A stretch of DNA of 64,000 nucleotides. Source: Methanothermobacter sp049720995 (lineage in GTDB: Archaea; Methanobacteriota; Methanobacteria; Methanobacteriales; Methanothermobacteraceae). Made by a program: the position numbers and the translations under genes. Under the pieces are notes generated by a model, which did not search any database, was not told the DNA's origin, and saw only the letters and a program-made list of their open reading frames with translations. Shown here piece by piece: positions 1-8,535 of this stretch. Positions within the stretch are counted from its first letter, which is position 1, and each line of letters begins with the position of its first letter. Location: contig NZ_JBNASF010000003.1 in NCBI RefSeq assembly GCF_049720995.1, forward strand, positions 26,681 through 90,680, in the 5' to 3' direction.

Positions 1-354
1 GCCGTGTTTGCCTGAGGTTCCCATGACCACGAGATCCACGCCCTCCTTCTCCACTGTCTTCAGTATGGCCTCTGCAGGTGAACCCTCATCGGTCCTGAGT
101 GTCAGTTTAACACCTGCCCCTGATTCCTCAACAAGCTTCTTAACGGCTTCAAGGGATCTTGATGCCTCCTCCTCGAGCATCTCCCTCAGCCTTATTATAA
201 GGTCGTCTGCCGGGAGACCCACAAGGGATGATGTCTCCATAACTGTTAAAGCAATTATCTCGGCTCCACTTTCCCTGGCGATCCATATAGCATGTTCAGC
301 TGCCTTGTTGGCATGTTTTGAGCCGTCGGTTGGGAGCAGGATTTTACTGTACAT
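1..354 (-). CDS. universal stress protein (UspA family), 3' end outside window
   Basis: A UspA-fold nucleotide-binding protein, cytosolic, probably ATP-binding. Reading the minus strand from the ATG at 354 gives an N-terminus MYSKILLPTDGS, the usual first strand and Asp of the family, then a helix with AAEHAIWIARESGAE. The visible end reads DLVVMGTSGKHG, which is the ATP-binding loop (G-x2-G type). About 118 codons are visible and the stop lies beyond base 1, so only the last 20-30 residues should be missing. AGGTGAGG lies just upstream of the start. The amidohydrolase upstream stops at 359, so the two genes are almost contiguous and probably cotranscribed. The stress or substrate sensed cannot be told from sequence. 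Confidence 0.85.
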   Translation of the reverse strand, partial: MYSKILLPTDGSKHANKAAEHAIWIARESGAEIIALTVMETSSLVGLPADDLIIRLREMLEEEASRSLEAVKKLVEESGAGVKLTLRTDEGSPAEAILKTVEKEGVDLVVMGTSGKHG

Positions 355-358
355 AGCC

Positions 359-1507
359 TCACCTCTTAACTAATTTACCTTTTATTATTAAATATATTAT
401 ATTTTTCGATTCAGTGCGGTTTATGATGGATAGGTAGGGGTCAGTGGATAGTTTCTCGCTGATCATTAGGTCGGCCGGGAATCCCTCCTCAATAACACCC
501 CCGCCAGTTATCTCCGAGGCGTTAACGGTTGCCATCCTCATCACCTCAAGCGGTGGGAAGTACTCGCCTGTGGATCCCCTTGTAACCTTCAGGGTGTACT
601 CCATCTCCCTGAGGATATCCGGTGAGTTGAACATGACGTTGTCTGTGCCAAGAAGGAGATTTATGCCCATCTCATGCATCCTCTTAACCGGGGGTATGCC
701 TGCTGAGAGCGCCCCGTTGGATCTCGGGCACAGCACAACCGATGCCCCGCTTTCCCTTACAATTTCAAGGTCATCCCTGATTGGGTTTGTGAGGTGCACC
801 AGAAGCTTAAATCCGGCTTCCACAGCCCTTTCTACCTCAGTCCTGCCGGTCTCCTCAAGTGACCTCATCTGGGATTCTGGGTGCTCTGCAACGTGAATCG
901 ATGCAACCTTACCCATCCTTTCACATTCATCAACGATTATGCGGGCTGCCTCATCGGTTATCTCGCCCATGCCGCTTGGTGCAAACCCGTCAGATACCTC
1001 AAGGATCCTCCTCACAGCACGCCTGACATCGGCATGTGATGCCTCAGGGTCAAAGACAGCAGGATCCCTGCCGAGTATCATTCCCTTCAGTGGGAGATCT
1101 TCCATTGCTTCAGTGAGGAGTTCAACACCACTAACACCACCCTCCCTGTAGTCAATGAATGACCCCACACCATGGGCCATCATCTCAGCCATTGCATCCT
1201 TCATGGATGCCTTAAGTTTCCAGCGTGGTGATGATTCAAGTATCCGGTGTTTCAGACCACTGGGGGGCCTCACTATATCCTCAATTGGTCTCCCATCCCC
1301 CACGTCCATTGCAACTGAATCTCCAAGGTGCACGTGGGAGTTCACAAGGGCGGGTGCAACTATGAGGTCTGATGCATCAATCCTGTTGCTTCCAGGGATC
1401 CTATCATGTGTTATCTCGGCTATGATACCATCCTCAATGAGGAGGTTTGTCCTCTCGGGTTTCAGACTGGAGCCGCGGAGGACAGTCCCGTTTTCAATAA
1501 CAAGCAT
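359..1507 (-). CDS. metal-dependent amidohydrolase (ATZ/TRZ, cytosine-deaminase-like)
   Basis: A 382-residue cytosolic amidohydrolase. It has a short N-terminal beta sandwich (residues 1-55), then a TIM barrel with a complete metal set: HVH at 58-60, H205 in HVAEHP with Glu208, H238 in LVHLTNP, and D289 in LLGTDN. The HxxE segment is typical of the ATZ/TRZ/SAH-deaminase group, which deaminates or dechlorinates aminated heterocycles. It is shorter than the ~420-440 residues of methanogen SAH/MTA deaminase, so the substrate is open: a purine or pterin deaminase is plausible, hydrolysis of a cyclic amide is possible. It is followed 4 bp downstream by the stress protein. No clear Shine-Dalgarno site precedes the ATG at 1507, so translation may be near-leaderless. 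Confidence 0.8.
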   Translation of the reverse strand: MLVIENGTVLRGSSLKPERTNLLIEDGIIAEITHDRIPGSNRIDASDLIVAPALVNSHVHLGDSVAMDVGDGRPIEDIVRPPSGLKHRILESSPRWKLKASMKDAMAEMMAHGVGSFIDYREGGVSGVELLTEAMEDLPLKGMILGRDPAVFDPEASHADVRRAVRRILEVSDGFAPSGMGEITDEAARIIVDECERMGKVASIHVAEHPESQMRSLEETGRTEVERAVEAGFKLLVHLTNPIRDDLEIVRESGASVVLCPRSNGALSAGIPPVKRMHEMGINLLLGTDNVMFNSPDILREMEYTLKVTRGSTGEYFPPLEVMRMATVNASEITGGGVIEEGFPADLMISEKLSTDPYLSIINRTESKNIIYLIIKGKLVKR

Positions 1508-1665
1508 GTTTAATTATTGGTTTTTGCCCTTTTTATCCTTTGTGAATCCAGAAAACAAAGAAAAATTGAATCCATATGTTGTGCTCAGGAATAATTAAAA
1601 AATGAATCCAGACCACCACTACAAACCAAAAAAAAGAAATAACCAAAAACCAGAACACCAGAACT

Positions 1666-2994
1666 TCAGAACTTCCTGATGTTGTTTGTTTCTGATTTCT
1701 CAGAGACCCTGTTGTAGTAGTCGACCTTAACAGTCCCCCTGGAGTACCTGTAGTAGGTCTTCAGTGTGACCGTTGCACCGGGGTTCAGTGTACCTGTGTA
1801 AACCTGTTTATAATTCTTTGTTGAGTAGCTGCCATACCACACCCGTGTGTAGAAGTTTCTGGCTGCAGCTGTCCCCTGGTTCTTAACGTATATGTAGAGT
1901 GTGCTTCCAGATTTTCTTGTTCCTGTTACCACAAGGTCTGGTTTCGGGTTTCCAACCGTGATCATCTTCTTCTTAACTGATATCAGGCCGTTGCTATCTG
2001 TCGCGGTCAGTGAAACTGTGTAGTAGCCCTCCCTTGCATAGGTGTGGGTGACCTCTTCAGAGGTTGCTGTTGAGCCGTCACCGAAGTTCCATTTGAGTTT
2101 TATTGTGTCGTTATCAGGGTCATATGCAAGTGATCTGAAGGTGAATGCCCTGACTGATGCTGAACAGCAGTAGGTGTATGTGAATTCCGCCACAGGTTTG
2201 CTTCCTGTGAAGTTGGGTTTGACCTTGGTTCTGTACCATTCCTCTGCAGCGGCATCATCATAGGGTGTTGTATTGCCGGCCTTTGGGAATGTCCCGTTCC
2301 AGTCCCCGACGAAGGCTGCGTATCCGTGGTCGTTGCGCCAGATGGTTGTGCCATTGTAAACTGTACTATTATTTATAACCTCAAAGTTCTTCTGGTTGGC
2401 CTCATGGAAGTTCCTGGAGCCGTTCAGGAAGTCATATATTATCTCTGCACCATCCCATGCTGTGGCATAGTAGTTGGCTCCTGAACCTGTGAACATCCTT
2501 GAGAAGTGGTAGATGGTCTCTATGGGGTTTTTAACCTCATAATCCTCAACCCATCCAGTTGAGAAGCAGGCGTGGAGCAATATTGCGGGTATTCCTTCCT
2601 TGAAGGGCAGGTAAAATGTCTGCCCATTGACCTGCACCATGTCACCTGCACCCCATATGTAGCCGTCACTTGCAACCAGGGAAAATGGTGGACTGGCATA
2701 TCCCCCACGGCAGTCATAGTTCCCTGACATGTATCCGCCATGGCCCGCGTATATCACAGCATCTGCACCGTACATGCCCTTGAGTATGTTCTTAACGGTT
2801 GCATTTTTCCGGTAGAGTTCAAGTACCTGGTAACCCTTATTCTTGAGGGTTGTTGCAACCTTCTTTGCCTCCTCATACATGCAGCTGCTATCTGAGAGGC
2901 TGTCTGCAACTATGAGTATGTGGGCCTCTGATAGGGGTAATGCAGTGAGTGATAATATCATGAATGCAGCGAGCATGAGTTTTCCATATCTCAT
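1666..2994 (-). CDS. secreted caspase/gingipain-like (clan CD) protein with PKD and CARDB domains
   Basis: A predicted exported protein of 442 residues. GGTGA five bases ahead picks the ATG at 2994, giving MRYGKLMLAAF and a signal peptide ending near SEA; an upstream in-frame GTG at 3009 is less likely. Residues ~25-270 look like a clan CD cysteine peptidase: a hydrophobic strand then GHGG (His85) and a second hydrophobic strand then HACFSTG (Cys143), the dyad layout of caspases, gingipains and C25/C13 peptidases. Residues ~270-350 are a PKD domain (WNFGDGS, HTY, GYYTVSLTATDSNG). The last ~90 residues resemble CARDB (PDLVVTGT, VKNQGTAAA, SETNNIRKF). There is no C-terminal anchor. It may process wall or surface proteins, but catalysis is inferred from motifs only. 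It lies alone between carB and the amidohydrolase, which has its own 5' gap. Confidence 0.75.
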   Translation of the reverse strand: MRYGKLMLAAFMILSLTALPLSEAHILIVADSLSDSSCMYEEAKKVATTLKNKGYQVLELYRKNATVKNILKGMYGADAVIYAGHGGYMSGNYDCRGGYASPPFSLVASDGYIWGAGDMVQVNGQTFYLPFKEGIPAILLHACFSTGWVEDYEVKNPIETIYHFSRMFTGSGANYYATAWDGAEIIYDFLNGSRNFHEANQKNFEVINNSTVYNGTTIWRNDHGYAAFVGDWNGTFPKAGNTTPYDDAAAEEWYRTKVKPNFTGSKPVAEFTYTYCCSASVRAFTFRSLAYDPDNDTIKLKWNFGDGSTATSEEVTHTYAREGYYTVSLTATDSNGLISVKKKMITVGNPKPDLVVTGTRKSGSTLYIYVKNQGTAAARNFYTRVWYGSYSTKNYKQVYTGTLNPGATVTLKTYYRYSRGTVKVDYYNRVSEKSETNNIRKF

Positions 2995-3061
2995 GTTCTT
3001 CACCAGCACATCCTATAATATCACAACACTTTAAAATTTAAAAGAAAGTTGGTGCCAGGGG

Positions 3062-6000
3062 TCACATATCGTGGTATTCCTCAAGGGACTTCACGGTTAT
3101 CCTCCCAAGTCGAACAGCCTCAATGGCATTAAGGGCTGCCCTTGCCCCGGCCAGTGTCGTAACGTAGGGTATTCCAAGTTCCACTGCCATTCTCCTTATT
3201 AGATAGCCATCGTCGGCTGACTGCTTCCCTGATGGTGTGTTGATTATGAGACCAACTTCACCATTGAGTATGGAGTCCCTTATGTTTGGTGACCCCTGGC
3301 TCACCTTCCTCACAACCTCTATATCGGCTATGTCACTGACCGCCCTGGCTGTCCCGCGGGTTGCCATGATCCTGAAGCCCAGGTCACTGGCCTTTTTAAC
3401 GATGTCGGCTATCTTATCCTTATCCTGGTCCCTGACGCTTATGAACACCTTGCCCTCTGTGAGGAGGTCCATGCTGGCAGATAACTGGGACTTGTAGTAG
3501 GCTATCCCGAAGTTCTCATCGATACCCATTGCCTCCCCGGTGGATTTCATCTCAGGGCCCAGCACAGAGTCTGCCCCCGGCAGTTTTATGAAGGGGAACA
3601 CTGACTCCTTCACCGCCACATGGTCTATCTCCTTCTCCTCTGTTAGTCCAAGGTCACTGAGCTTTGCCCCCATCATCAGCCTGGCAGCAATCTTGGCGAG
3701 GGGAACACCGGTGGCCTTGCTGACGAATGGAACTGTACGGCTGGCCCTGGGGTTCGCCTCGAGTATGTAGACCGCCGGGTCAGAGTCGGGTTTCACCGCA
3801 TACTGGATGTTTATTAGGCCGACAACATCCAGTTCAAGGGCCAGTTTCCTGGTGTACTCCTTTATGGTTTCAATTATTTCCTTCGGGATGCTCTGGGGTG
3901 GTATCACACATGCCGAGTCCCCCGAGTGGACTCCTGCCTCCTCTATGTGCTCCATTATCCCGCCGATGTATACGTCAGTTCCATCGGACAGTGCATCCAC
4001 GTCAACCTCTATTGCATCCTCAAGGAACTTATCCACCAGGATGGGGTGCTCAGGGGATACCCTCACAGCCTCCCTCATGTACTCCTCAAGCTCCCTCTCA
4101 TCGTAGACTATCTCCATTGCCCTTCCACCGAGGACATATGATGGCCGTACAAGTACAGGGTACCCTATGCGTTCAGCCACCTCCCTTGCATCCTCAAAGG
4201 ACTTGGCGATCCCGTAGGGTGCCTGGGGTATCCCCAGTTTATCAAGGACATGGGTGAACCTTTCACGGTCCTCAACCCTGTCTATGCTCTCATGAGGTGT
4301 TCCCAGTATCCTTACACCCTCCTCTGCCAGGGGTACAGCAAGGTTTATGGATGTCTGACCTCCGAACTGTACGACGACACCCTCCGGTTTCTCCTTATCC
4401 ACCACAGCAAGGACGTCCTCCAGTGTGAGGGGTTCGAAGTAGAGCTTATCAGATATGTCGTAATCTGTACTCACGGTTTCAGGGTTGTTGTTGACCATTA
4501 TGGTCTCATAACCCTCCTCACTGAGGGCCATCGCCGCATGTACACAGCAGTAATCGAATTCTATACCCTGACCTATCCTTATTGGACCCGAACCTATGAT
4601 GAGGACCTTTTTCCTGTCTGAGACCTCAACCTCATCTTCAAGGTCATGGCAGCCATAGTAGTAGGGTGTTTTCGCCTCAAATTCGGCTGCGCATGTGTCA
4701 ACCATCTTGTAGACAGGTTTTATATTATTCCTGATCCTGAGAGACCTTATTTCAGATTCTGCAAGACCTGTTATTGATGCCAGCCTTGAATCTGAAAAGC
4801 CCATCCTCTTGGCCTTAAGGAGGACCCGGGGATCCCTCACGGATTCTCTGGTGAGGGATGACTCAAAGTTCACTATATTCCAGATCTTCTCAAGGAAGAA
4901 TGGATCTATCATTGTTAACTCATGTATCTCATCTATACCCATACCATCCTTAAGGGCAGTATAGATCTGGAACAGTCTGAGGTCAGTGGGGTTCTCAAGG
5001 TCTCTCCTTGTGTATGGTATCTCCATGAATCCATCTGCACCTATATCAAGGGATCTTATGGCCTTGTTAAGGGACTCCTCAAGGGTCCTTCCTATGGCCA
5101 TGACCTCACCAGTGGATTTCATCTGAACCCCTATCTCCCGGCTTATTCCCCTGAACTTATCAAAGGGCCACCTTGGAATCTTTGTCACGATGTAGTCGAT
5201 GGCTGGTTCAAAGGATGCCGGTGTTTCCTTTGTTATGTCATTCTCTATCTCATCGAGGGTCATGCCCACGGCTATCTTGGCGGCTATCTTGGCTATGGGG
5301 TAACCTGTGGCCTTTGATGCCAGTGCACTGCTCCTGCTCACCCTCGGGTTCACCTCTATGACCTTGTATTCCCCTGTCTCCGGGTGAACAGCGAACTGTA
5401 TGTTGCAGCCCCCCTCAATCTTTAGGGCCCTTATTATCTTTATGGCCGCATCCCTCAGTCTCTGGTTGTCCTCGTCACTGAGGGTCTGGGCCGGTGCAAC
5501 CACCACGCTCTCCCCTGTGTGTATGCCCATGGGGTCAATGTTCTCCATGTTACAGACGATTATGCAGGTGTCATTGCGGTCCCTCATGACCTCATACTCG
5601 AATTCCTTCCAGCCAAGGACAGACTGGTCTATGAGGACCTGGTTGATGAAACTCATCTCAAGGCCCCTTGTGGCTATCTCAATGAGCTCATCACGGTTCT
5701 GGGCCACCCCACCACCGGTACCCCCAAGGGTGAATGCTGGCCTGACTATAACAGGATACCCTATCTCCTCAACAGCTTCAAGAGCCTCTTCAACTGAATT
5801 TACCGCCCTCGCTGCGGGTACTGGCTCGTTGAGTTTCCTCATGAAACTGTCAAAGAGGTCACGGTCCTCAACGTTTCTTATGGTCTCAATGGAGGACCCT
5901 ATAACCCTCACACCCTCAAGGGCCCCCATCTCTGCAAGGCCTGTCGCAACGTTGAGGCCTGTCTGTCCCCCCATGGTTGGGAGTACTGCGTCGGGTTTCT

Positions 6001-6241
6001 CCTTTTCGATTATCTTTGCAACTATCTCAGGTGTTAGGGGCTCCACATAGACCCTGTCGGCCATGTCCATGTCGGTCTGGATTGTGGCAGGGTTTGAGTT
6101 CACAAGTACTGTCTCGATCCCCTCCTCCCTCAGTGATTTGCATGCCTGAGAACCCGAATAATCAAATTCAGCAGCCTGCCCTATCTGTATAGGGCCGGAT
6201 CCTATGATAAGTACCTTGTTGATGCTTTCATCCCGCGGCAT
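3062..6241 (-). CDS. carB: carbamoyl-phosphate synthase, large subunit
   Basis: Makes carbamoyl phosphate from bicarbonate, ammonia delivered by CarA and two ATP, for pyrimidines and arginine. At 1059 residues it is full length (E. coli 1073). The two homologous halves are visible: each starts with a KVLIIGSGPI-x-IGQ strand-loop, residues 7 onward and again near 545, followed by an ATP-grasp domain (RPAFTLGGTGGG and RPSYVLGGRAM). The C-terminal ~130 residues form the MGS-like allosteric domain. Some euryarchaea, such as Methanocaldococcus, carry this gene as two separate pieces; here the frame is open throughout. CarA is 22 bp upstream on the same strand, so carAB form an operon. Confidence 0.97.
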   Translation of the reverse strand: MPRDESINKVLIIGSGPIQIGQAAEFDYSGSQACKSLREEGIETVLVNSNPATIQTDMDMADRVYVEPLTPEIVAKIIEKEKPDAVLPTMGGQTGLNVATGLAEMGALEGVRVIGSSIETIRNVEDRDLFDSFMRKLNEPVPAARAVNSVEEALEAVEEIGYPVIVRPAFTLGGTGGGVAQNRDELIEIATRGLEMSFINQVLIDQSVLGWKEFEYEVMRDRNDTCIIVCNMENIDPMGIHTGESVVVAPAQTLSDEDNQRLRDAAIKIIRALKIEGGCNIQFAVHPETGEYKVIEVNPRVSRSSALASKATGYPIAKIAAKIAVGMTLDEIENDITKETPASFEPAIDYIVTKIPRWPFDKFRGISREIGVQMKSTGEVMAIGRTLEESLNKAIRSLDIGADGFMEIPYTRRDLENPTDLRLFQIYTALKDGMGIDEIHELTMIDPFFLEKIWNIVNFESSLTRESVRDPRVLLKAKRMGFSDSRLASITGLAESEIRSLRIRNNIKPVYKMVDTCAAEFEAKTPYYYGCHDLEDEVEVSDRKKVLIIGSGPIRIGQGIEFDYCCVHAAMALSEEGYETIMVNNNPETVSTDYDISDKLYFEPLTLEDVLAVVDKEKPEGVVVQFGGQTSINLAVPLAEEGVRILGTPHESIDRVEDRERFTHVLDKLGIPQAPYGIAKSFEDAREVAERIGYPVLVRPSYVLGGRAMEIVYDERELEEYMREAVRVSPEHPILVDKFLEDAIEVDVDALSDGTDVYIGGIMEHIEEAGVHSGDSACVIPPQSIPKEIIETIKEYTRKLALELDVVGLINIQYAVKPDSDPAVYILEANPRASRTVPFVSKATGVPLAKIAARLMMGAKLSDLGLTEEKEIDHVAVKESVFPFIKLPGADSVLGPEMKSTGEAMGIDENFGIAYYKSQLSASMDLLTEGKVFISVRDQDKDKIADIVKKASDLGFRIMATRGTARAVSDIADIEVVRKVSQGSPNIRDSILNGEVGLIINTPSGKQSADDGYLIRRMAVELGIPYVTTLAGARAALNAIEAVRLGRITVKSLEEYHDM

Positions 6242-6263
6242 TTTATCCCCATCTTCTCTTCTA

Positions 6264-7346
6264 CTAGTATTCTTTCATAACACTTACAAGACGATCAAAG
6301 ATGTTCATGGTATCATGTGGACCTGGTCCTGCCTCAGGGTGGTACTGGACACTGAAAACCGGGAGTTCCCTGTGCTCTATTGCCTCAGGTGTCCCGTCGT
6401 TGAGGTTCAGCTGTGTGATCTCAATATCCGTCCCGCTGACTGAATCCGGGTCGATGGTGAACCCGTGGTTCTGGGATGTTATTGAGACCGTGCCTGTCCT
6501 GAGGTCCTTCACCGGCTGGTTTATACCCCTGTGCCCGAATTTCATCTTGTATATGCTGGCTCCAAATGCAAGGCCGATTATCTGCTGTCCAAGGCATATC
6601 CCGAATATTGGCAGCTGTTCTGATAGTGTTCTGACCGTGCTTATGGCCTTTTTCACCCTTGTGGGGTCACCAGGTCCGCTTGATATGAGGAGTGCGTCAG
6701 GGTCATATTCCATTATTTCCTCGGGCTCCATTCTGTAGGGTACAACCACAACACCAGCGTCCCTTTCAAGGAGGGCCTTTATGCTGTTTCTCTTGATTCC
6801 ACAGTCAACTATAACAACCCTCCTCTCTGCGTCCTCATTCATTGTGACTGGTTCGGTAACACATACCCTGTCCACAAGGTCCATCTCGGTTATGTCTGGC
6901 TGGTTCAGTGCCATCTCAAGGAGTTCATCATCATCAATTTCCTCCGTTGCAAGGGCACCCTTCATGGTCCCCCTCTCCCTTATCTTTATGGTGAGGGCCC
7001 TTGTATCAACGCCGGCTATGCCGGGGATTTCATATTCCTCCAGGAACTCTGAGAGTGTCTTTTCTGATAGCTGATGTGAGGGTTTCTGGCATTCCTCCCT
7101 CACTATCAGGCCCTCAACCTTTATCCCATCTGACTGGTACCATTTCTCAGATATTCCATAGTTGCCCTGCAGGGGGTAGGTTGGCATGAGTATCTGGCCC
7201 TTGTATGAGGGGTCGGTGAGCGATTCAACATAGCCAGTCATTCCAGTTGCAAATACAACTTCCCCCGTCTTAACTGTTTCAAATCCAAATGCCTCTCCTC
7301 TTATTATTGTACCATCTTCCAAGGCTAATTTTGCTTCCCTAAACAT
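6264..7346 (-). CDS. carA: carbamoyl-phosphate synthase, small (glutaminase) subunit
   Basis: Hydrolyses glutamine and passes ammonia to CarB. It is 360 residues, normal for the family. The N-terminal CPSase small-chain domain (residues 1-150) has GMTGYVESLTDPSY, and the C-terminal class I glutamine amidotransferase domain carries the nucleophile Cys251 in GICLGQQ and the His336/Glu338 pair in QYHPEAGPGPHDT. The start has GGTGGTGA four bases before the ATG. It is first in the carAB operon. The promoter must lie in the ~100 bp between it and the acetyltransferase gene, a stretch partly made of a duplicated gene tail (7393-7445). Confidence 0.97.
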   Translation of the reverse strand: MFREAKLALEDGTIIRGEAFGFETVKTGEVVFATGMTGYVESLTDPSYKGQILMPTYPLQGNYGISEKWYQSDGIKVEGLIVREECQKPSHQLSEKTLSEFLEEYEIPGIAGVDTRALTIKIRERGTMKGALATEEIDDDELLEMALNQPDITEMDLVDRVCVTEPVTMNEDAERRVVIVDCGIKRNSIKALLERDAGVVVVPYRMEPEEIMEYDPDALLISSGPGDPTRVKKAISTVRTLSEQLPIFGICLGQQIIGLAFGASIYKMKFGHRGINQPVKDLRTGTVSITSQNHGFTIDPDSVSGTDIEITQLNLNDGTPEAIEHRELPVFSVQYHPEAGPGPHDTMNIFDRLVSVMKEY

Positions 7347-7392
7347 TTCACCACCGTGATCATGACTTCTGACCGATTAGATTTAATTTAAT

Positions 7393-7445
7393 TATTCATT
7401 ACCATAAGGAGAATCCCCTCCAGGGTGGATATCCATCCTCATCAC
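7393..7445. repeat. 53-bp direct repeat, copy 1 (duplicated 3' end of the acetyltransferase gene)
   Basis: Bases 7393-7445 are identical to 7451-7503, an offset of 58 bp with only 5 bp between copies. The second copy is inside the acetyltransferase gene and encodes its last 17 residues (MRMDIHPGGDSPYGNEY). The first copy lies directly after that gene's stop and is non-coding. The perfect identity points to a recent tandem duplication. Confidence 0.95.
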
Positions 7446-7446
7446 T

Positions 7447-7914
7447 TTAATATTCATTACCATAAGGAGAATCCCCTCCAGGGTGGATATCCATCCTCAT
7501 CACCACAGCGTCCTCTCCATCCTCATAGTAGTTCTCTATAACCTTCTCCTCACTGAAGCCAAGGGCCCGGTAGAAATTTATGGCCCCTCTATTCTTTGCC
7601 CTTACCTCCAGTTTAATATTTTTAATATGAAATTTTTCAAATATACCTATGGCTGTCCTGACAAGTTCCGCCCCGACACCCTGGCGGCGGTAATCTTTAT
7701 CAACTGCAAGTGAGATAATATGACCTTCATCCTCAAAGCGGATCCAGAATATTATGAATCCAACCACCCTGCCATCATCCTGGGCCACAAGAAAACCTGC
7801 GCCAAGGTTGTATATGTCCCTCAGGAGGTGTGCCGGGTAGGGATCAGCAAATGATTCCCTCTCAATCTTCAGGACCGTTTTAAGGTCCTGTGGTCTGAAT
7901 TCCCTTACTATCAT
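7447..7914 (-). CDS. GNAT N-acetyltransferase, RimI/ArdA-type N-alpha-acetylase
   Basis: A 155-residue GNAT protein. The order is typical of RimI-like protein N-alpha-acetyltransferases: an N-terminal VREFRPQDLKTVLKIERESF helix, a central FIIFWIRFEDEGHIISLAVD strand pair, the acetyl-CoA loop RRQGVGAEL (Q/R-x2-G-x-G/A), then LEVRAKNRGAINFYRALGF and a final YYEDGEDAVVMRMDI. Archaeal relatives acetylate protein N-termini, ribosomal proteins included. The substrate here is inferred. GGAG lies just ahead of the ATG. The start is only 18 bp from the divergent UPF0146 gene, so its promoter must sit inside that gene. Its last codons are duplicated downstream. Confidence 0.88.
   Translation of the reverse strand: MIVREFRPQDLKTVLKIERESFADPYPAHLLRDIYNLGAGFLVAQDDGRVVGFIIFWIRFEDEGHIISLAVDKDYRRQGVGAELVRTAIGIFEKFHIKNIKLEVRAKNRGAINFYRALGFSEEKVIENYYEDGEDAVVMRMDIHPGGDSPYGNEY
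7451..7503. repeat. 53-bp direct repeat, copy 2 (inside acetyltransferase 3' end)
   Basis: This is the coding copy of the repeat described at 7393-7445. It contains the 3' end of the acetyltransferase frame on the minus strand, but not its stop codon (7447-7449). Confidence 0.95.
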
Positions 7915-7932
7915 CTCTATCTCCGTGGTACA

Positions 7933-8319
7933 ATGTGGAAAGATCTTGCACTTTACATAATCAGGAGTTCGCAGCCATCCGACCGTGTTGTTGAGGTTGG
8001 TGCCGGTAGATTCCTGTATGTTTCAGATTATATCATGAAACATTCAAAAGTTGATTTGGTTCTAACAGATATTAAACCTTCCCGTGGGGACATAATTTGC
8101 GATGACATCACTTCACCGGACATGGATATCTACAGGGATGCAGCCACCATATATTCCATAAGACCCCCATCTGAACTCCACAACCCCCTTATGATGGTGG
8201 CGGACGCTGCCGGTGCCCGGCTGATCATCAAACCCCTCACTGGAGAAAATATAGTCACAGAAAAGCCCATGAAGCTTGTAAATTACAGGAAAAGCTTTTT
8301 CTACCAGTACATTCCATAG
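7933..8319 (+). CDS. UPF0146 family protein, methyltransferase-like fold
   Basis: A 128-residue archaeal protein that I recognise as UPF0146. It has a Rossmann-like start, VVEVGAGRFLYVSDYI, resembling motif I of SAM-dependent methyltransferases, then VLTDIKPSRGDIICDDIT, which resembles motif II, and a core strand ARLIIKPLTGE. It is too short for a full methyltransferase and no catalytic residues are evident, so the role is unknown; it may bind a nucleotide. It is divergent from the acetyltransferase gene with 18 bp between starts, and is followed by a ~216-bp gap before the ATPase gene. Confidence 0.8.
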   Translation: MWKDLALYIIRSSQPSDRVVEVGAGRFLYVSDYIMKHSKVDLVLTDIKPSRGDIICDDITSPDMDIYRDAATIYSIRPPSELHNPLMMVADAAGARLIIKPLTGENIVTEKPMKLVNYRKSFFYQYIP

Positions 8320-8342
8320 ATCCGTCCAGTTATTATGATGTC

Positions 8343-8362
8343 CTCAGCTGTGGCTTGCTGAG
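8343..8362 (+). terminator. possible hairpin after the UPF0146 gene
   Basis: CTCAGC (8343-8348) and GCTGAG (8357-8362) form a perfect 6-bp stem with an 8-base loop, 23 bp after the UPF0146 stop. It is not followed by a T-run, so terminator function is tentative. Confidence 0.3.
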
Positions 8363-8441
8363 ATGATTTGCTTCAGAGTTGACCCCACCACAACCACACC
8401 AATCTTATAATAAAAACACGCCAATTCTCATAATACTATAT

Positions 8442-8453
8442 ACTTTATAAATG
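8442..8453 (+). promoter_or_regulatory. TATA-box promoter for the P-type ATPase gene
   Basis: ACTTTATAAATG in an AT-rich stretch fits the archaeal box A. It lies about 90 bp upstream of the ATPase start, implying a leader of roughly 65 bases. The rest of the 8320-8535 gap shows nothing else I recognise. Confidence 0.5.
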
Positions 8454-8535
8454 AGTAATGAATTTCATGATGGCAATCCAACCAATAATATCATAATCAG
8501 AGCCTGAAAAATTGAATTACTAAAGAAATTGAAAA

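Noticed and set aside
3727..4257. 176-residue plus-strand ORF
   Set aside because: Lies antisense to carB with Pro/Ser/His-rich composition typical of a shadow frame; the same holds for the other plus-strand ORFs over 3.2-7.2 kb.
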